Assembly: GCF_001723175.1 (NCBI RefSeq)
Contig: NC_064651.1
Location: 372,001 to 436,000, forward strand
Reading direction: 5' to 3'
DNA from: Penicillium oxalicum
Lineage: Eukaryota; Ascomycota; Eurotiomycetes; Eurotiales; Aspergillaceae
DNA length: 64,000 bases
The notes beneath the pieces are model-generated. The model did no database searches. It worked only from the letters and a program-made list of their open reading frames with translations, and was not told where the DNA came from. The position numbers were made by a program, and so were the translations under genes. Below are positions 35,117 to 47,176 of this stretch, in pieces. Position 1 is the first letter of the stretch, and the number at the start of each line of letters is the position of its first letter.

Positions 35117-36403
35117 TCATTTCATAGCTATTCCAGAGTCGGCCAAAGACCCGAAAAGCTCAGCCGATAGGTAGTACGTGTTTGACCGGTCGCCGTTGGC
35201 TTTGTCCTTCATGCCGACCCAGCTGTGAATCCCTCGGCCATCTTTCAGAGGTCTCCGCCTGACAGCATTGATTGCACTCCGGTATCGATCCCTGTAGACT
35301 TGAGGCGCTGAAATGATTTCCATGTACTGCTCGATTCGTGCTTGTGCTTCCGCGTCGTTGCTCGCATAGTTATCCATAGGATAAAGAACGGTACGAGCCA
35401 CCGGACGCGAAGGGTCCTTGTTTTTGAAGTGGAAGCAGGAGAGGCCTGGTTTTCCCCGGTACGGCCCCAGCGAACCACCCGCCATGGTGGAGTAGAACTG
35501 CTCAATGTCGTGGATATTGGTGCTGGGATCGGCTCTGGCGTGTCGTTGGGCGATCGCGGTGGCGGAGGCGCCCGGATGAGCGACGTATACTTTGACTTCG
35601 GCTTCTTCGGGGTTGGGCGACAGGCCCAGTGAGAAGTAGACGGGGTAGTCTTCTCCGCCGTGCATGACTTGTTCCAGGAGATTCCAGGACGCGGCGAGAC
35701 CTAGACGATCCATTGCGGTCTGGGTGATTTTGAAGGCGTTCTGTTTGCCGTTGGCTTGCGGGTCGAGGTAGATTTTCCACTTCTCCAACGTCTTGGAGGT
35801 TGCGAAGCTATGCCACGATGCGAGTGTACCTTGAGCATTGGGCGGGAGGAAGAGGTCGCTGATCAAGTGGAATCGATCCAGCGAAACCTTGGAGGGACCG
35901 TACTTGGTGGCAATGTCTGCGGTCAATTGGGAAGTGCTGGCTTGCAGGGCGCTCATGGTATTTTCCTCCGGTTGGGATTCGACCAGAAATCGAAGCTCGC
36001 ATGCTCCTGTCCTTTGAGACAGGGCCACTGAATACTCGAATGGGGCATGGTCGTTGCTCACGTCGGACAGCCAGCCGCATCGATTGAGCTGCTGTGGCAC
36101 TGGGGCTTGACCCCAGTCTCCGAATGAAAATTCCAAGGCTTCGAGCAGTTTTTGGCGAATACTTTCATCTTGTCCCACGGCTTTGGATAACGCCGTGAGT
36201 TGCCGTGTGGCTTCACTGGTATATGTGGTTGTACTTGAAGAGGAAACCTCCTTGGAAGAGGTCTGAATGGGCTTCGTTGGTGTTTGTGTTCGCGTAACCC
36301 AGGCAATGGGCTTGATATCTTGGTATTCCGGGTGAGTTGGAAATTGGCGATTGGATGCACACGACCAGGCGGCTGGAGTGGTTGTTTGGCTGAGAAGAGC
36401 CAT
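35117..36403 (-). CDS. DMATS-type (ABBA) aromatic prenyltransferase
   Basis: A single exon from ATG 36403 to 35117 gives 428 residues, the normal length for fungal indole prenyltransferases. Signatures include AWSCASNRQFPTHPEYQDIK at the N-terminus, APFEYSVALSQRTGACELRF (aromatic-substrate/PT-barrel strand), SLDRFHLISDLFLP, EKWKIYLDPQANG, EDYPVYFSLGLSPN, AEVKVYVAHPGASA and GIHSWVGMKDKANGDRSNTY with YYLSAELFG near the end. The enzyme transfers a dimethylallyl group to an aromatic acceptor, usually a tryptophan-derived indole, without a DDxxD motif. The in-frame sequence upstream of 36403 has no ATG and is not used. With the P450, IDO-like and hydrolase genes to its right, it may act in a small metabolite pathway. 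The acceptor is unknown. Confidence 0.88.
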   Translation of the reverse strand: MALLSQTTTPAAWSCASNRQFPTHPEYQDIKPIAWVTRTQTPTKPIQTSSKEVSSSSTTTYTSEATRQLTALSKAVGQDESIRQKLLEALEFSFGDWGQAPVPQQLNRCGWLSDVSNDHAPFEYSVALSQRTGACELRFLVESQPEENTMSALQASTSQLTADIATKYGPSKVSLDRFHLISDLFLPPNAQGTLASWHSFATSKTLEKWKIYLDPQANGKQNAFKITQTAMDRLGLAASWNLLEQVMHGGEDYPVYFSLGLSPNPEEAEVKVYVAHPGASATAIAQRHARADPSTNIHDIEQFYSTMAGGSLGPYRGKPGLSCFHFKNKDPSRPVARTVLYPMDNYASNDAEAQARIEQYMEIISAPQVYRDRYRSAINAVRRRPLKDGRGIHSWVGMKDKANGDRSNTYYLSAELFGSLADSGIAMK

Positions 36404-38456
36404 TTTGGAAATTGGGAGAGTTGTGAATTTAATGCTGGTCTCGAAAATAATCGAGATGGTAGACAACAGAGATGAACTTGTTGGGCAGAACCTTCTTTTT
36501 TTATTTCGGTTTTGATTGCTCTTGCTCCAAGAATCAGCGAGATTGGGTATAAAGAAGTGTAGATCAGTACTCTCTATCCGAGGTTGCCATGAGCTTTATA
36601 TACTAGCGAACCCACCCTTCCGGTTCAATGATATTTGCCCGATTGGACCTAGTATGGCGTTCAAGAAGACCACTGACTGGTCTTCTCCTACTCACTTACT
36701 CGGAGCTGGCGACAGGCTGAAAAGACAATGATTCAGAGACGAAAGTGTTGGTTGTCAATCCGATTCGTCGAGTCGGTTGCTAGATAGTCTTTTTAATTTA
36801 CCTCACAACCCTGTCCTCGACATTGCATTAAAGTCTCCGGGGCTGTCACCTTTTCAATGAGCTTAGTCACTATTTCAGATCGAACTATTTCTCTCTCTCT
36901 CTGTCAAAAAAAAAAAAAAAAAGCCCAGAGATCAAAAAAGCTTAGGGAGGTTCAGAACCGAAAGCGGACCACTAAGGTTTCAATTTTCCCCACCGCAGAG
37001 GCTTGAGTCATTCTCGTCGTGGACGTTTGATGTGCTGTGATTCCACAAGCTGAAATGACGTTCTTTTTCACGTCTCCCCCCAGCGAGAATTACGTCGTGC
37101 ATCGGGCGTCGACGGTCCAGTCATGAAACGTCCCGTCGGACTACCGTTCCACAGGTGATCTCCAGGTCCTGACTGAAGTGTAGCCATGTAGTCATGCAGG
37201 AGTACACGAATTGGGGGCCAATCTGTGGCAAAAGGTCGGGCTTGCACAGTAGCTCCCAATCAAAAAGTATCGCAAACGCCCACTCCACATCTTCCTTCAC
37301 ATCTCGGTTCGTCCCACTTCCACCTTGTCAAGTGGGGGCCGGTTCGCGATATGGTCAGCCTCTCGACATCTTGCCGAGTAACTGAATGTAGAATTTGGGG
37401 GTGAATCTTCGGTCGGAAGCCGAGTCTGTCGGTGTACATGAATGTGCACGTGAATGTGAACGTGAACTTGGTATTTGTCATTCCCACGAAGAGCTTGCAA
37501 CAGGCCTTTTGGCAGCAAGATGACGGGTTTCTACGTGGACATTGGAACGTGGTGATAACTGCGGCCTTGGGAATGTCACGGTACAGCCTCGGTTCGTGCC
37601 AGCTCACGGACTTGCTCTGTAGTACTCACCCCTGTACTCTGGTGACATGGCTATATAGGAGCCAAGTTCTGTATAGTTGGGCTGTCCTTGCATGGCAGAG
37701 AATCGGCTCGTGGCGCATGCAGTTTTTTCATCGGGTTTCAGGTCACTTGTTTTACATGATTACTAAACTCGGCCTGACCACAATCCAATGGCACCAAAAG
37801 GAGAAAGAAATGAATAAAATCTAAGAGAAAAAAAGAAAAAGAAAAGAAAAGGAGACCACCTGCGTCACTCGCAGTCAGCATCGCGCCAGTGGCATCTCTT
37901 CCACCTTGACGATCCACTTGGATTGGGGCCGAAAGCTTCGAGGGTATGCGGGCCATTTGGTCTCAACGAGGTGTTCTATATTTGATTCCTGATGATCGCG
38001 CTCTCGAATCGCAATGACTCGTCAATGAAGATGCCGCCTGCAATGAAAGGGCGGAGGTCACCACCTTCTTCCCCGCCTCTGTCTCGTCCGTTCCTGTACT
38101 TTATCGATGATGCTTCTGCCGAGTGTCAAAAGAGTCCTATCCGTGCCGTGCCCTCGACTGGGATAGGCTGACAAAATTAATTCTCTTTTTATTTTTGTTC
38201 AAGTCGAAGATGAAAAGTAAGCCACAATATTAGATCTGCATGGAGTCACATAGTCACATCGCCTGATTCCCCGCCAATAAGCCGTTTTACCAAACAGGAA
38301 GCTGCTGTGGTCGGGTCCGAATGGGTATGCTTTATCAATGATTCTGTCGGCCACTGAGAGTAACAAAGGCATTTGTTTTAATTGTTTGACATTCTGCAAC
38401 CTACTCTCCCACGATCGAGAGTGAGTTTTACTCTCTTTCACAACACACTAGCCAAG
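36404..38456. other. Intergenic with simple repeats
   Basis: Divergent promoter space between the prenyltransferase and the membrane-protein gene. Contains CT and poly-A runs (about 36891-36921), a GTGAAYGT-type short tandem repeat at about 37437-37466 and purine-rich tracts near 37825. No gene supported. Confidence 0.45.
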
Positions 38457-39940
38457 ATGGAGGGTGGAAATCCTATTGCAGCGATTGTCCAGCCGTCAGC
38501 ATTGAGACCTCATGTCTTTGCGGGTCTGTCGGGAGGTCTCTGTGGTCTCACGGCTTTGATCGTGACCTTGCGACTCTGGACTCATTATACCCATATCCGA
38601 AAACTTCATGCGGATGACTGTAAGCTGCCCTCTCTTTACCTCTCTCCCCATTTCTCAATTCCTCCAGTCTCAAGCGACAAAAAATGGACAATATTCAAGG
38701 ATAGCCGTTAATTGATGGGATACAGGCTTGAGTGTAGTCGCACTCCTCTTTCTGATCTGGAATACAGTCACTTTTTCTCTTCTCATCAATGGTAGGTCTC
38801 TCTGCTGTGATTTCTCCTCTTGGTACTCCATTTGGAGGGTCCCAAGTTTCGGTATACCGAGTGCTGACTGAATCCGCACCAGTGCTGAATTCCGACCCCA
38901 ACAGCGTCACCATTGAACATTTGACACGGGTACAGTCTCTCCATCTTTTCTGTACTCTCGCATAGCTCTGTCTAACGCCGAATTCTCCTATTCAGCTCGT
39001 CGCCGTCGGCATCGCCTCCGGCAACTGTGCCATCTACAGTGCCAAATTACCGCTGCTGTTCATGTTGATGCGCATCTTCGGTATCAAGAGATGGCTTCGC
39101 TGGACATGTCAATTCCTCGTCGTCTTTGGAACCCTCGGTGGCCTCATTACGCTGTTGTATGCGGGCATCTCATGCAGCCCGAATCTCCATCGGCCCACAC
39201 CGCCGTTCCTCTTCTCCTGCGTAACAGCCCTCACGGATGCGACTATTGCACGGGGGTCGATCTCGTTGGCGATTGATGTTATCGTCTTTATTCTTCCAAT
39301 TCCCGTCATTGTAGGCCTGAAGATGCCTCTGCGTCGGAAAATCGGGCTGAGTCTGGCCTTTACCACCGGTTTGATGTAAGTTTCGATTGAATTTCCGCTC
39401 CCTGGACCTGTGGCTGGAAGAATGATCATCCAAGAGCTCTAAAAAGCAGACGCAAAGACACAAGCTGATATTTGATAGTGCCATTGGTGCGAGTGCCCTG
39501 GGTCTTTATTTCCAAGCGGCGCAATCTCACCAGTCGTCCACCAACTTTGCCAACGCATTGCTTGTCACGTACGTGCTCTCAGCTGATCTGCATCTATGAC
39601 GTGAATCAGAAAGAAGCGAACGCTAACAGGAGTCTTCTCTCTTCCCAATAGGATCATCGAGAGTGCAATCGTAATCATGGTCAGCTGCACACCCGCTCTC
39701 CATATGTTCTGGACACACCATGCAGGCCCGCTTCGGAAACAATTGAACCTCTCGTCTGTCCTGGTGAGTCACAAGTCGAGAGATTCAACATCCAAGGTAC
39801 GCGACAGCGCCGATTCGGATTCCAACTCCAACTCCACTGGGATTACCGTCTCCAATCATTACTACGTGGAGCTTGATGAGCGCGCCGGCATGGAGAAGTT
39901 GTCCGATGATCCGAGGTTGCGATTTAACGAATTTGTGTAA
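38457..39940 (+). CDS. Rhodopsin-type (SAT4/PTH11-like) integral membrane protein
   Basis: Six exons: 38457-38619, 38726-38791, 38883-38929, 38996-39375, 39479-39568 and 39652-39940. All have GT..AG introns and phase is kept. The protein has about seven hydrophobic segments: VFAGLSGGLCGLTALIVTL, LSVVALLFLIWNTVTFSLLI, VAVGIASGNCAIYSAKLPLL, FLVVFGTLGGLITLLYAGIS, SLAIDVIVFILPIPVIVGL, GASALGLYFQ and ESAIVIMVSCTPALHMF. Landmarks of the fungal 'rhodopsin domain' family include the ADD after helix 1, the ILPIPVI segment and the Ser-rich cytosolic tail. Members are membrane proteins of unknown ligand, often found near metabolite genes. A role as receptor or transporter is not proven. Confidence 0.78.
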
Positions 39941-41646
39941 ATTACCCGTTGTCTCCGGGGTCTTTCCTTTTTTCTTCGAAATATATTTCTTATTTTCCGC
40001 TTTTATTTTTTTTTTTATTTTTTTGCTTTCAATATATACCTTCCAGTGTTACTTGATTAGAATTCACACCCCCTCGGTTATACTTTTGTGTCCGAGCGTT
40101 GCAGACATGGTTGGTTTCATGTGAGCCTGATACCCTTGGCGGGCAGTTTTCTGACTCTGCAGGCGAAAAGAGGCACATGCACCGCGCGGTCGCACCGCAT
40201 GGCCCGTCGCCGTTGGATTTCTTAACAAGTTGGACCTGATCGGCGCCTTGCTCAAGCACCTATTCCTAGGTTCGAGTATTCTGGGCTAGTCTAAGCGAAA
40301 TGAGTGACCCTGGGCACTCTCCCTCTTCCGAGCTCGAGAAGCCATCCGACCGACTTTCTTTATTCCAATTTTTTTTTAAAAAAAAAAAAAAAGACAACTA
40401 CTCTCTTCTCCTCTTCTCCCTCTCTCTAACGGAACAGACCTTGCGACGCAGGAGCAGCGCAATCCGCGGGAACTGCTTCGATGTCGCCTAACCCTTGATA
40501 CTCTATGCACGTATAGGGAGGCAACTATGCGTCATGTTCATGTGGCATCGAGAGGGGGCCAATAAGTCTACAATGCAAAATGCATCCATGTAAGGTGAGG
40601 ACCTCACACTCACAGTAATCATCCCCCCCTCTTGTGTCATTCCTGTTATCGTTCATTCCTGCGCTCAGACAGTGGGGGAACTTTGCGTGGCGCCCTAGAC
40701 AAAAATCCGTTAGTGGTTCTCGACCGCACGTTCGCAGTGTCTACATCTGCTGTACATTATAGCGTGACTACTGTTAGGACCTTAGTCGCATGCAAAGAAG
40801 GACCGGGATTGTGAGACATGGTCCCAGAATGTTTGCTTGTCCTCTCCAAATCAGAGCATTCGCTACTTATCTCTAACTTTTTTTTTCTTACTTTCTCTCG
40901 TGAGACTTGTATTGAACTATCAAGTGACTGGAAGATGTATGGGTACACGCCTGGACAGACAGTGGGGAGTGGACTTGGAGTCAATAGGACTTAAAGTTAG
41001 TACTGTAGTAAAAGCGATCGCGCTGACAAAGCACAGTCAACGCTGAACAGTCCGAAGTTCGTCATATGGTCATAGCAAACCACCCTATCTGGATGGAGTC
41101 TGCACGCTAGCAGCCATTGGTCACCACGAGAAAATGGACCATCTCGACCGACGCGGTTGACGCAGCTGAACCCAATCCCCGGGACGGATCGAGAGGCTTG
41201 GCCCCCAAACTCGAACCGAAGTGATGATCAAAAAGGCTTGCGTCGTGGGGGCCAGAAGATCTCTAGTGACGACAAGGATCTTCGAGACAGGGAGAATGTC
41301 CCGCCTCCAGGCGATATCATTGGAGACAAGCTATCTCCCAACCCCTCCCGGACATGCCCAGATGATCGACGAGGAGAAACGGGGCTGATTGACGCCTTGG
41401 GCGCCAAGTGCTTTCTTGTCTTTTTTTTTCGGCTGCTCCCGAGAGCTGGAGAGAGTTTAGTTTCAGCCAAGACGGTCATGTCCTGCTCCCGCGCGGCGGT
41501 GATTTTGAAGGGAAAAAAACGGTTGAAACGTTTGAACTTCATCCACGGATGAAAAGGTGTTGTTGATTCAATTGTCTTGTGATTTCCCAATTTCTGGTGA
41601 TTGTGTAGAGGTGAAGACTTTTTTTTTTTTTGAATCCGACTCGAAT
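39941..41646. other. Intergenic with A/T runs
   Basis: No gene supported. Contains T-rich and A-rich homopolymer stretches near 40005-40025 and 40368-40395, and the P450 promoter. Confidence 0.45.
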
Positions 41647-43336
41647 ATGGCTATCGCGTCGCTGTTGGCCGTTTCGGCGCTGTTGGCTGTGTTGTTTGTT
41701 GTCATGAGGCGCAAGTCGACCTCGTCGTTGCCGCTGCCTCCAGGGCCAAAGCCGCTGCCGATAATTGGCAATGTGCATCAAGCTCCCAAGTCGCATGGTT
41801 GGAGAACGTATCGAGAATGGAGTCAGGAATATGGTCCGATAGTGCACTTGAACATGCTTGGCCAGCCGGTGATTATTCTCTCAACGTCGGAAGTCGCGCA
41901 TGATCTGCTGTCGAAACGAGGCGCGACTTTTTCAGACAGACCCCGTCTTTTTGTAAGATCTTGACTTCTTTTTCTTCTCTCTCTCTCTCTCTCTCTCTAG
42001 AAAAACAAAAGACAACACGAGACGCTGATTGTGAGAATGCGCTGGAATCTAGTTGGCCACGGAACTGGCTCTCAAGGGACTCAACATCCTGATGATGAAC
42101 TACACGGAGCAGTTCAAGCAGCATCAGAGACTCCAGGTCTCGGTGTTGAATGCCACCCCGGCAGCGGCCTATCTGCCCATCCAGGATATGGAATCGCGTC
42201 AATTGATGCATGATCTCCTCGCGAGTGCCGGCAAGGGCAAAGGCGGCACGGACGTCCAGGCGCCGTTTCAGCGTGCCGTTGCGAGCATCATTCACACGCT
42301 GCTCTACGGCTTCCGAGTGCGAGACCCCAATGACCCTGTTCTCCGCACGGTCGTCCAGCTCAACGATGAATTTTCAGAATTCATCCAGGTTGGCGCGCAC
42401 ATCGTGGACCAGTTCCCTGTCCTGAACAATCTTCCGGGATTCCTGGCACCGTGGAAGGCCAAGGCGGAGAATCACTACAACACCAAGTATGAGCTACGCG
42501 GCAAGAACTTTGATCGAGGGATCCAGTCGAACGCGTGGACGATATCCAAGCAACTCAAGAAGAGCGTGGAAAAGGATCACCACGACATGCCACTGAACGA
42601 ACTGGCGTTCGAACTAGGGACAATGATCGATGCTGCGCTGGACGGAACAACCGACAGCCTGGTCTGGTTTGTGGTGGCTTGTATCACACAAGATCAGCAC
42701 TTTGTTGCCAAGGCTCGTCGCGAGTTGGATGCAGTCGTTGGTCGTGAACGACTTCCGTCGCCGCAAGACAGGCCGAATCTGCCGTATATCGCGGCCATTG
42801 TGGAAGAAATCTTCCGCTGGCGTCCGGCAGGTCCCGAGGGTGTACCTCATTTAAATCGCGAAGAGGCCGTCTACAATGGATACACCATTCCCAAGGGCTC
42901 CGTCCTCGTGCCCAATGTGTGGACGATTTACAGAGAAGAGGCCGTGTACGGACCCAATCCAGATGATTTCAATCCCGATCGATGGCTCGAGTCGGATGGA
43001 AAGACACTCAAGGCCCTCCCTGCTGCCGCGTTTGGCTATGGCAGACGTACGTGTCCCGGGCGACATTTTGCTCGCAACGCTATCTGGCTGGTCGTCGCCC
43101 AGCTTCTCTGGTCCTTTGACATCAAGCCGGCTCTTTCGGAGGAGACTGGCGAGCCTGTTGAGGTGGATCCCCTTGCCTGCAGCTACGGTCTGGTCATGAG
43201 GGCTCTGCCTTTCAAGGCTGCCTTCCACCCTCGTGGGCCCTGGGTGCAGGAAGTGATTACGCGACATGGTGAGACCTACGGGGAGGATCACGAAGCGATA
43301 CTGAACCAAATTGGCGCTGAGTTTGCCAAAATGTAA
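41647..43336 (+). CDS. Cytochrome P450 monooxygenase
   Basis: Exons 41647-41952 and 42053-43336 (intron with a TC microsatellite near 41979-41999) give 529 residues. The N-terminus is a membrane anchor (MAIASLLAVSALLAVLFVVM) followed by the proline hinge LPLPPGPKPLPIIGN. Diagnostic sites are the I-helix ALDGTTDSL, the ExxR pair E354-R357 in EEIFRWRP, the PERF-like FNPDRWLE, and the heme-binding loop FGYGRRTCPG with the ligand Cys436. It is an ER-bound heme-thiolate oxygenase needing P450 reductase, and sometimes cytochrome b5. The fold family resembles the CYP64/CYP65-like secondary-metabolism clade, but no substrate can be assigned. The next gene, in the same direction, carries a b5 domain. 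Confidence 0.9.
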
Positions 43337-44306
43337 TGCCATGATGATCGTAAGGATAGCGTTTGTGCTCTTTTTTTTTTGTCTGTGTTTTTTTGTTGTT
43401 GTGCCTTTCCCCATTCTACGTTGCATAATGTAGTAGGCGAGATTTTCCTCTAGGAGCATCTCCCATAATCAAGCCCTTTACTTGAATGCGCATCTTACAT
43501 CATAAATCATATACTCGAAAAATCTTATCATCTGAGACGATGAGCAAATCATCTTTTTTTTTGTAAAAAAAAAAAAAAAAGAAAAAAACAATAAGGAAAG
43601 ACGGTCAAATACGAGACAACCTGAGGTGAGCTAAGCTAAAAATGGTCATCTCGTGCACGGTAAGCCACAATGATGCAAAGATCGCCAAGAACCATCAAGC
43701 TCGCGTATGTGCGCTCATTTCAGCCTGGCGGTCATGCAGGATAGCGCATAAGCCTTTTTGGATATTCGCCAGTCGATCACTGCATACCGGCTTTCCCCTT
43801 CCCCGAGAAGGAAATACCTCTTTTGGTGCATCAGACGAGCAACTGGGTCCAAACTACTTTCAGCTTCCACATTCACGCTGTAACGTCATGAACCATTTAC
43901 CTTATCGCCCAAAAAACCCCGTTTATCCTTTTCCTGTGAGACCCACACTGGATGAACTCTGAACTCGTATTTGGGGGCTGAAAAATGAAATGAAGTATAC
44001 GCAAGACTCGGGTTGGTGCGAGATGAAAATCTCGTCGAGATGCGGGAGAATGAGGTGATGAGGGTACAGCTGAGGGGATGATGAAACAGCGTGAGAAAAG
44101 TCTATTGAGCTAGGTCATTAGCTTATAGAATGTATTTATGTTTCTTTTTGGACTAGATAATTCTGATATTCACCTCGGATCTTCATAAGAGCTCATATAC
44201 CTCGAGTCTCATTTCCGTATTCATTACCATGATCCTTTAGTGAAGGCCTCTGCTTTTTTCTGATTTTATAGTCTGGTTGTGCGGTTCTACATTCACCAAT
44301 GCAAAC
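43337..44306. other. Intergenic, no gene supported
   Basis: P450 3' flank with T- and A-runs (about 43371-43396 and 43555-43588) and the promoter of the IDO/b5 gene. No convincing ORF. Confidence 0.45.
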
Positions 44307-46596
44307 ATGCTCAACACCAGGTTGACTTCGAGTGTTGGAATCGAGAGCAATTTCACCACCTTCGAGGCAAACAGTGACCTCTGGCAACATTTCAGAATAT
44401 CTTATCAAATTCCGGTTCTTCTTCTCTTGTCTTTGCTCTTTTATGTTCAAATCAAGTCAAGAACGGTAAGTTGACCAGCAATGATCAGCCATTTGCTTCC
44501 TTGTTGTTTTTTCTGCCTTTTGCGCTTCGTGAAAAAAAAAATGAATGCTCACCAAGAATCAGTCTCCAGAATCTCGACCTCCTTGCGAAAGAGTCATCGA
44601 GCAAGCCGAGCGGACTAATCGCAAAAATGGACATGAGAATGCGGGCTTCTTATCCAAAGAGGCTGGCTTTGCGCCTCTCAAGACTATCACCGCATTGCCG
44701 CCTTCTCACCACGTCTGGGATCAGCTGTCTGTAGACCTGCCTCGTTTGGTGCAAAATCAGACCGTCCGTGAGGCCGTAACCCAGATGCCCGTGCTAGATG
44801 CCTCTGCCAAAGCCTTGCCAGATATCTATCTCCAACGGGCCGCAACTATTCTCGGCATGACGGCGCATGTCTTTGTTCGCATGCAGGGAAGCGAGCCACT
44901 GACTCTGAAATACGACGACCACAGCAATATTCTCCCGCCCTCGCTCTTGAAGCCATGGACGACGGTCTGTAAACGGCTCGGACGAGATAAGCCAGCTCTG
45001 ACCTATGTCGATGGCGTCGTTGCCAATTTTACATCCACGGGTGCGCCATCGCCCAGCGAAGTGACTTTGGACAATCTACAACTCTTGGTGCCCACCGTGG
45101 GAACCATTGAAGAGCGCACGTTTGTCGGCATCATGATCGAAATCAATGCCAAGACAGTACCCATCTTGCATGAAATCATCCAAGCGCAAAGATGCGTTTT
45201 GGCGAAAGACTCGGACTCCCTCAAAGCCACACTCCGCCACCTACATCAACAGATCAAACAGGTCACTCGTATTCTTACCAAACTGAATGCAAACCGGTCG
45301 TTCAAAGACCACATCAATCCCATCCTGTGGACGTTGACCGTTGCCAACTTGGGTATTCCATGGGTGCGAGGCGCTGTGGGAGCGGCGGGAACGGCACATC
45401 CTTTCTTTCACATGATGGACGAGTTCACCGGGCGATCAGACTACAATACGGGCATTGGAAAAGAAGCTCAAATCGTTCGAGCATCGTATCCGATTCACTG
45501 GCGCCAGTTCCTCGAGGCAGTCAAACAGGTCTCGGTCTCACAATACGTGAAGGCGTCCAACGATGAAGACTTGAAGCGTCTCTGGCAGACGGTGACATCC
45601 TCATACTTTGGCAACGATGGCTTGCTTGGTTTCCACCGACGAAAAGTCTTCGGCTTCCTCGCGGTGTCGTTCCGAATTGGCCGGAGCACGACAATCAATG
45701 GTCTGGGCCGCAGACGCAGAGCCGAACCGTGGCAAGAGGCAGATCAGGAGTTGGAGAACGCACGACTGGAACGCGACAGATCCGATCAGACCGAGTCTGA
45801 AGTGAAATTTGATCCTAGTTCCAACCAGATCTATACTTCGCAGCTCATTACGCACAATTCCAAGGAAGCCGGGTTCTGGTTTGCCGCCAACGGCGCCGTA
45901 TATGATGCCAGTCCATTCATGCAGAAGCACCCCGGAGGCGACATTGTGATCGATCTCTGCAGTGGACAGGATATCACAGACAGCCTCGTGGCGGTGGGAC
46001 ATCTAACCAACCCGACCACTCGCAACATCCTCGAGAAATATCGGATAGGCAAGTTGGCACGGCCGAGGCTGACTTCTCCTGAAGAGAACGAGCTTTACCT
46101 TGCAGCGGTCGATCTCGGTAAAAAGGCCGCTGAAATGGAAAACGTCCATCGCGCCAACTTCCAAATATTAAATGGCAAGTTGACCAATCTTGATGAGCCG
46201 GGGATTCTGACGCCCAAGAAGGCACGCCACCTCCACGATGCAAAGAAGAGACTTCGAAGCGAGCATTTGCCCGCGCTTGCTTCGCTCGTCGCTCTCGTGC
46301 TGGACAGTCTTGCCGAGCTCAACATCAAGCTTGACTTGTTTTCTGCACGAACCCGGATTCAGACCCTTCTCGGCTCGGATTCGATGTCGGGAGAGACTGT
46401 TATGTTGTCAAATTATCAAGCGGCAGTCGCTACGCTACGTGCAGACCTGGCTGACCTGGTGGGTGTAAAAGAGCATACCTCCAGTCTCTTGGCTACTTTG
46501 GAAGACTCTGAATCTGGAATTCACCATCCAAGGTGGACAAAAGGTGTGGCTGACTCGTTGAACGAGATTGTCAACCATTTAGTCAAGCTTGCTTGA
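44307..46596 (+). CDS. Membrane-anchored IDO-like dioxygenase fused to cytochrome b5
   Basis: Exon 1 (44307-44465) and exon 2 (44557-46596), phase 0, give 732 residues. Exon 1 supplies an N-terminal membrane anchor (SYQIPVLLLLSLLFYVQIKS). Residues about 80-470 resemble the indoleamine 2,3-dioxygenase fold: ALPPSHHVWDQLSVDLPRLV, VREAVTQMPVLD, ILPPSLLKPWTTVCKRLGRD, ALTYVDGVVANF, ERTFVGIMIEINAKTV, and a candidate proximal heme ligand His413 in GLLGFHRRKVFGFL. The usual IDO GSAGQSS segment is replaced by GAVGAAGTAHPFFH. Residues about 480-560 form a cytochrome b5 domain with HPGG (His511) and a second heme ligand His535, 24 residues later as in classical b5. The C-terminal 170 residues are helical with no known domain. 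Tryptophan or indole oxidation with electron supply by the fused b5 is an inference; the substrate is unknown. It lies between the P450 and hydrolase genes, all on +. Confidence 0.72.
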
Positions 46597-47176
46597 ATAC
46601 TTAATGTCCAGTAATTACATTATGAACTTGATTCCACTTCTAGACTCTTCTCCCAAGATTTGAGTAGAAAGGGCCGTTTCTTTCCTCTTTCCTTTTTTTT
46701 CTTAATTAATTGATCACTTGAATTGCACTTTACGCCTAAATGAGAGTCCCAGTTGGCCCTTCGTCTACTATTGAGGTGAAGCTCAATATGGGGGTAAATT
46801 ACCTCTGCCGGCGATTGTCTAACTGCCTAGGGGTTTCAATGGAAGTGATATGAGCATAGAAATCATTGTGTCACTGTCGAGAATTTCATGTTCGTTTCAC
46901 GGCATTGGTAAATCTTAGCACACAGCGGCTTTCACACGTAAAAGAAAGGATTAAACGTCGTCAACTCTCTTCACTTCTCTCCGACACGACACTCGCCGAA
47001 TGATTTCGGAAAAGCCGAGCCGCCCGACGCGTCCTCCATGTGCGAATGCCGGACGTTTCCCCCTCCCCAAAAGATAAACACTACATAAGACTTGCCCCTC
47101 CAAACTTGACTGAGCAGAGACTCTGAAATCTCAAGATTTTTACTGTGACACTCTTCCACCAATACATTTTCCCAAG
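46597..47176. other. Intergenic, promoter of hydrolase gene
   Basis: T-rich 3' flank of the fusion gene, then the 5' region of the hydrolase. No gene seen. Confidence 0.5.

Noticed and set aside
37260..37607. His/Val-repeat minus-strand ORFs
   Set aside because: The repeats arise from a GTGAAYGT-type short tandem repeat rather than protein sequence.
41157..41552. 131-aa + strand ORF before the P450
   Set aside because: It overlaps a minus-strand ORF of similar size and has no recognisable domain or splice context; it is probably chance.
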